Positions 61,792 to 64,000 of a stretch of 64,000 nucleotides of DNA are shown here, piece after piece. Position 1 is the stretch's first letter, and each line of letters begins with the position of its first letter. Origin of the DNA: Methanolobus bombayensis (GTDB lineage Archaea > Halobacteriota > Methanosarcinia > Methanosarcinales > Methanosarcinaceae); NCBI RefSeq assembly GCF_017873415.1, contig NZ_JAGGKD010000004.1, positions 248,001 through 312,000 of the forward strand. Direction: 5' to 3'. Under the pieces are notes generated by a model. The model saw only the letters and a program-made list of their open reading frames with translations, did not search any database and was not told where the DNA came from. Position numbers and translations under genes: made by a program.

Positions 61792-63573
61792 TTGGAAAAA
61801 GAAATTTTTGCAGCTGCAATGGCAGCAACCTACAAAATTGAGAACCTGACAAATGACAGAATAGAAGCATTGACAAAGAGTCATGGTATGACAAACATTT
61901 CTGCAATATGTGCTGCCAATGCAATTGCAGTAGAAGTACTAAAAGGTACAAATGTAAAATTAACTGATGATGATGCACCTACTCTATCTGTTGATGATGT
62001 ACTTCGGAAAGGCATCGAAGCAGCAAAGGAGGGAGGGGCTGACCCTACAAATGCTGCATTATTTGCTGCAGTTATCTCATATTTCGCAGGCTCGAACGCT
62101 CAGGCCGGAGTTCCTGCAGGTAACAGAAAGCTAGGTGCTCTTGCAAGAATGATAGCAGGTGTAACAAGGACCGGTGTTGCATCAGTTCCTACTCCAAAGC
62201 ACAACAACAAAGTATCAGGTTTTGCAGCAGTAGCCGCTCTTTATAATGCACTTGCAGAAGGAAAACTTACAAGAATTGTCGGAAAGAACTTACCTCTGGG
62301 TGTCGCCGGCGGTCCTCTCTACGGACACACCACCCTTGGAGAAGATATAGGATTTACAGATATTGCAGTCAATGGTTCAAAAATTGCAACCCAGGCTATG
62401 ATAGACGCTTTCAGTGGTGCAGGTGTGTCACCAAGTCCTGTTATAAGTGCTATTATAGGTGTAGCAGCAACCCTTGAAATTGCACATCCTGATTCATTTG
62501 TTAGCGAAGAGCATGGCGGCTTTTTTGCTGTGAACAGTGCGTATCTGGCTGGAAAAGCAGCATGTGAGGTTGCAGGTATTCCTGAAAAACTTCACATGAG
62601 AGGAACAAACGAAGAATATGATTCTGCAAGAGTCATAGGAGATCTTGGAGTAATAATCAAGGATATTGGTGCACCTACGGTTGTCGGAATGATGTCTTTT
62701 GGAGAAATGCTATGTGCATTCCAGGAAGCTATCCCTATTGGCGCAGGATTCTCCGGTGGACCTATTATGCCACCACTCGGACACATGACTGCTGATGCTA
62801 TTGTGGCACTCAGAGGCTTGATCACAAGCAACAATGATATCGACAAAACCGCAAGCATGATAGCTAATCTAAAGGATACGGAGTGGCTTGATCCTGAGGT
62901 GGCTGCAGTTGGTGCAAATACAATTGTCAGAAAAGCAGAACAGGTTCGCCGTGGACCAATCACCAATGTTATTATTAAAGCAACTGAACCAGCTCGCACA
63001 GCAGCAATATACCGTCGAGCAAAGAAAACATATGATGATCTGAATTCCGGAAAATCAGTAGAAGATGTTGTAAAAGAACTTGACATGCAAAGAATGGAAA
63101 CCGTGGAGAAAAACTCCGCTGCCATGCTTGGTATGATGACTGGTCATGAAGTAAGTGTAAAGATAACAAAGCTGACCGGCGGCGCAAGAAGGACACATCC
63201 ATTTGCTTGTTCATATTATGGATTTGATACTGATGTAGATGTGGAACTGATCATTGATGGAAATAAGTTTGAACTAAAAGGTCTGGGACACAATGTAATT
63301 CCTGATGCGGTTCTTAATGGAAAGCAGGAAATTCTTAATATAATTCCATTCGCTGCAGTTCCTGTTGCAGAACTTCAATTATCAGGACATACTATCATCA
63401 ATGTAACAGTTCCGGCTGCAGTAGCAGCAGCAATGAAAGTTGAAACTCCACTTGAAGCTGCTAAGAAATGTGAAAATGCTGCAAAAGGATGTACTGCTGC
63501 AATCCCTGGAGCAAAATCAAAAGCAAATGATGTTGCTGAGCTTGCTGTGAAAATGATGGAGAGGATGGGGTAA
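61792..63573 (+). CDS. Unrecognised 593-residue conserved-looking protein
   Basis: The start is TTG 61792 with AAGGAGG eight bases ahead; a longer ATG at 61693 would add a hydrophobic stretch that looks spurious. The protein is Ala/Gly-rich, without membrane helices. It has many glycine turns (GVAGGPLYGHTTLGEDIGF, PIGAGFSGGPIMPPLGHMTA) and His residues near them, suggesting a large active site. The C-terminal ~130 residues form a beta-rich domain (VDVELIIDGNKFELKGLGHN). I do not recognise the family. Neighbours (HdrD-like before, LarC2-like after) suggest a redox or nickel-cofactor-linked enzyme, which is inference only. Confidence 0.75.
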   Translation: MEKEIFAAAMAATYKIENLTNDRIEALTKSHGMTNISAICAANAIAVEVLKGTNVKLTDDDAPTLSVDDVLRKGIEAAKEGGADPTNAALFAAVISYFAGSNAQAGVPAGNRKLGALARMIAGVTRTGVASVPTPKHNNKVSGFAAVAALYNALAEGKLTRIVGKNLPLGVAGGPLYGHTTLGEDIGFTDIAVNGSKIATQAMIDAFSGAGVSPSPVISAIIGVAATLEIAHPDSFVSEEHGGFFAVNSAYLAGKAACEVAGIPEKLHMRGTNEEYDSARVIGDLGVIIKDIGAPTVVGMMSFGEMLCAFQEAIPIGAGFSGGPIMPPLGHMTADAIVALRGLITSNNDIDKTASMIANLKDTEWLDPEVAAVGANTIVRKAEQVRRGPITNVIIKATEPARTAAIYRRAKKTYDDLNSGKSVEDVVKELDMQRMETVEKNSAAMLGMMTGHEVSVKITKLTGGARRTHPFACSYYGFDTDVDVELIIDGNKFELKGLGHNVIPDAVLNGKQEILNIIPFAAVPVAELQLSGHTIINVTVPAAVAAAMKVETPLEAAKKCENAAKGCTAAIPGAKSKANDVAELAVKMMERMG

Positions 63574-63641
63574 GAAGAACTGCAGAGCAGGTTCCTTTTT
63601 CCTCTTTCTATTAATTTTTGACTTCTCCAGGAGGTATAATC
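63574..63641. promoter_or_regulatory. Ribosome site before the LarC2-like gene
   Basis: CAGGAGGT at 63629-63634 sits before TTG 63642. The spacer is only 68 bp, consistent with co-transcription with the 593-aa gene. Confidence 0.5.
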
Positions 63642-64000
63642 TTGCTTTTGATGACAAATGTGGATAATATCAGCTGTGATAATGTTCCATATATTATTGA
63701 AGAATTGATGAATTTAGGGGCTAAGAATGTCCATGTTATCTCTGCCATTACAAAAAAAGGGCGAACCGAGTATATTTTCTTTATAGATACAAAGGAAGAG
63801 AAGATCTCAGAGATAGCAGAGTTCATGGCAATTGAAACCGGAACACTTGGAATCAGGATATTCAATACTGAACATTACTCCTATGATCACGAGATCAGAC
63901 AACTAGAACTATCATTTGAGATCGATGGTAGGACCGAATGGTCCGGCACGATGAGTTTCAAGATCATAAAGAACAAAGAAAATGAAGTGATCTCAATTCG
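63642..64000 (+). CDS. Stand-alone LarC C-terminal-domain (LarC2-like) protein, 3'-truncated by the window edge
   Basis: The frame is open from TTG 63642 to the last base (119 codons seen). Residues ~20-70 read IEELMNLGAKNVHVISAITK, then TEYIFFIDTKEEKISEIAEF and ETGTLGIRIF. This aligns well with the C-terminal domain of LarC in this same window (ELLAMGARDVAIIPATMKKG, later ETGSLGVRV). The N-terminal LarC1 part is absent, so this is a separate LarC2-like paralogue. It may handle nickel or a pincer-type cofactor for the neighbouring 593-residue protein. ATG 63651 is an alternative start. Confidence 0.78.
   Translation, partial: MLLMTNVDNISCDNVPYIIEELMNLGAKNVHVISAITKKGRTEYIFFIDTKEEKISEIAEFMAIETGTLGIRIFNTEHYSYDHEIRQLELSFEIDGRTEWSGTMSFKIIKNKENEVISI

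Noticed and set aside
62592-63125. 177-codon antisense ORF in the 593-residue gene
   Set aside because: The plus-strand frame is longer, has a strong ribosome site and protein-like composition; the antisense is a shadow.

Overview
The window is AT-rich archaeal DNA, most likely from a methylotrophic methanogen of the Methanosarcinaceae (Methanolobus/Methanococcoides-like). The evidence is a set of typical methanogen families (DUF1638 pairs, an HdrD/CCG-domain iron-sulfur protein, DUF2115, LarB/LarC, TrmB and HTH_10 regulators, iron-sulfur flavoproteins) and strong Shine-Dalgarno sites before ATG, GTG and TTG starts. I saw no rRNA, tRNA or CRISPR array.

Positions 1-31 kb form a defence and accessory island. 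It opens with a DUF499 ATPase / DUF3780 / DUF1156 DNA methyltransferase / PLD-SNF2 helicase cassette, preceded by an unrecognised gene cut by the window edge. Next come two paralogous multi-C2H2 zinc-finger proteins (11 and 12 fingers) around a small acidic protein, then a UPF1/DNA2-like SF1 helicase and a TPR/zinc-ribbon protein. A convergent McrBC type IV restriction pair follows, then an unknown gene with a JAB/MPN protease gene. After these lies a decayed stretch with degenerate repeats and a GTAGACA iteron array, a membrane/soluble protein pair, and a UvrD-RecB helicase-nuclease split in two by a 65-bp insertion. The island ends with a wHTH gene, an orphan gene and a frameshifted serine recombinase.

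Positions 31-42 kb carry larC-larB (nickel-pincer cofactor genes) and a redox regulon. The regulon has two aldo/keto reductases, an SDR and three flavoproteins, and appears to be controlled by a TetR protein through paired 18-bp operators. A frameshifted TrmB-type regulator lies divergent to a SAM methyltransferase.

Positions 42-56 kb contain an inverted and block-permuted duplication. One block is TetR plus two DUF1638 proteins. The other is a NimA-like flavoprotein, a Gdx/SugE-type SMR transporter and an HTH regulator. Between the copies lie an ArsR gene, a flavodoxin gene truncated exactly where a repeated ~330-bp element begins (its other copy is at 31.1 kb), two HxlR regulators, an MBL-like lipoprotein and DUF2115. 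A PhzF gene sits inside the right copy. A small zinc-ribbon gene persists only as four decayed fragments.

Positions 56.8-64 kb hold a Firmicutes-like LysR / YbaK-ProX / proB group, and an HTH_10 regulator with one in-frame TAG that could be pyrrolysine. The window ends with a three-gene row: CCG-domain iron-sulfur protein, a 593-residue unknown protein, and a stand-alone LarC C-terminal-domain protein cut by the right edge.
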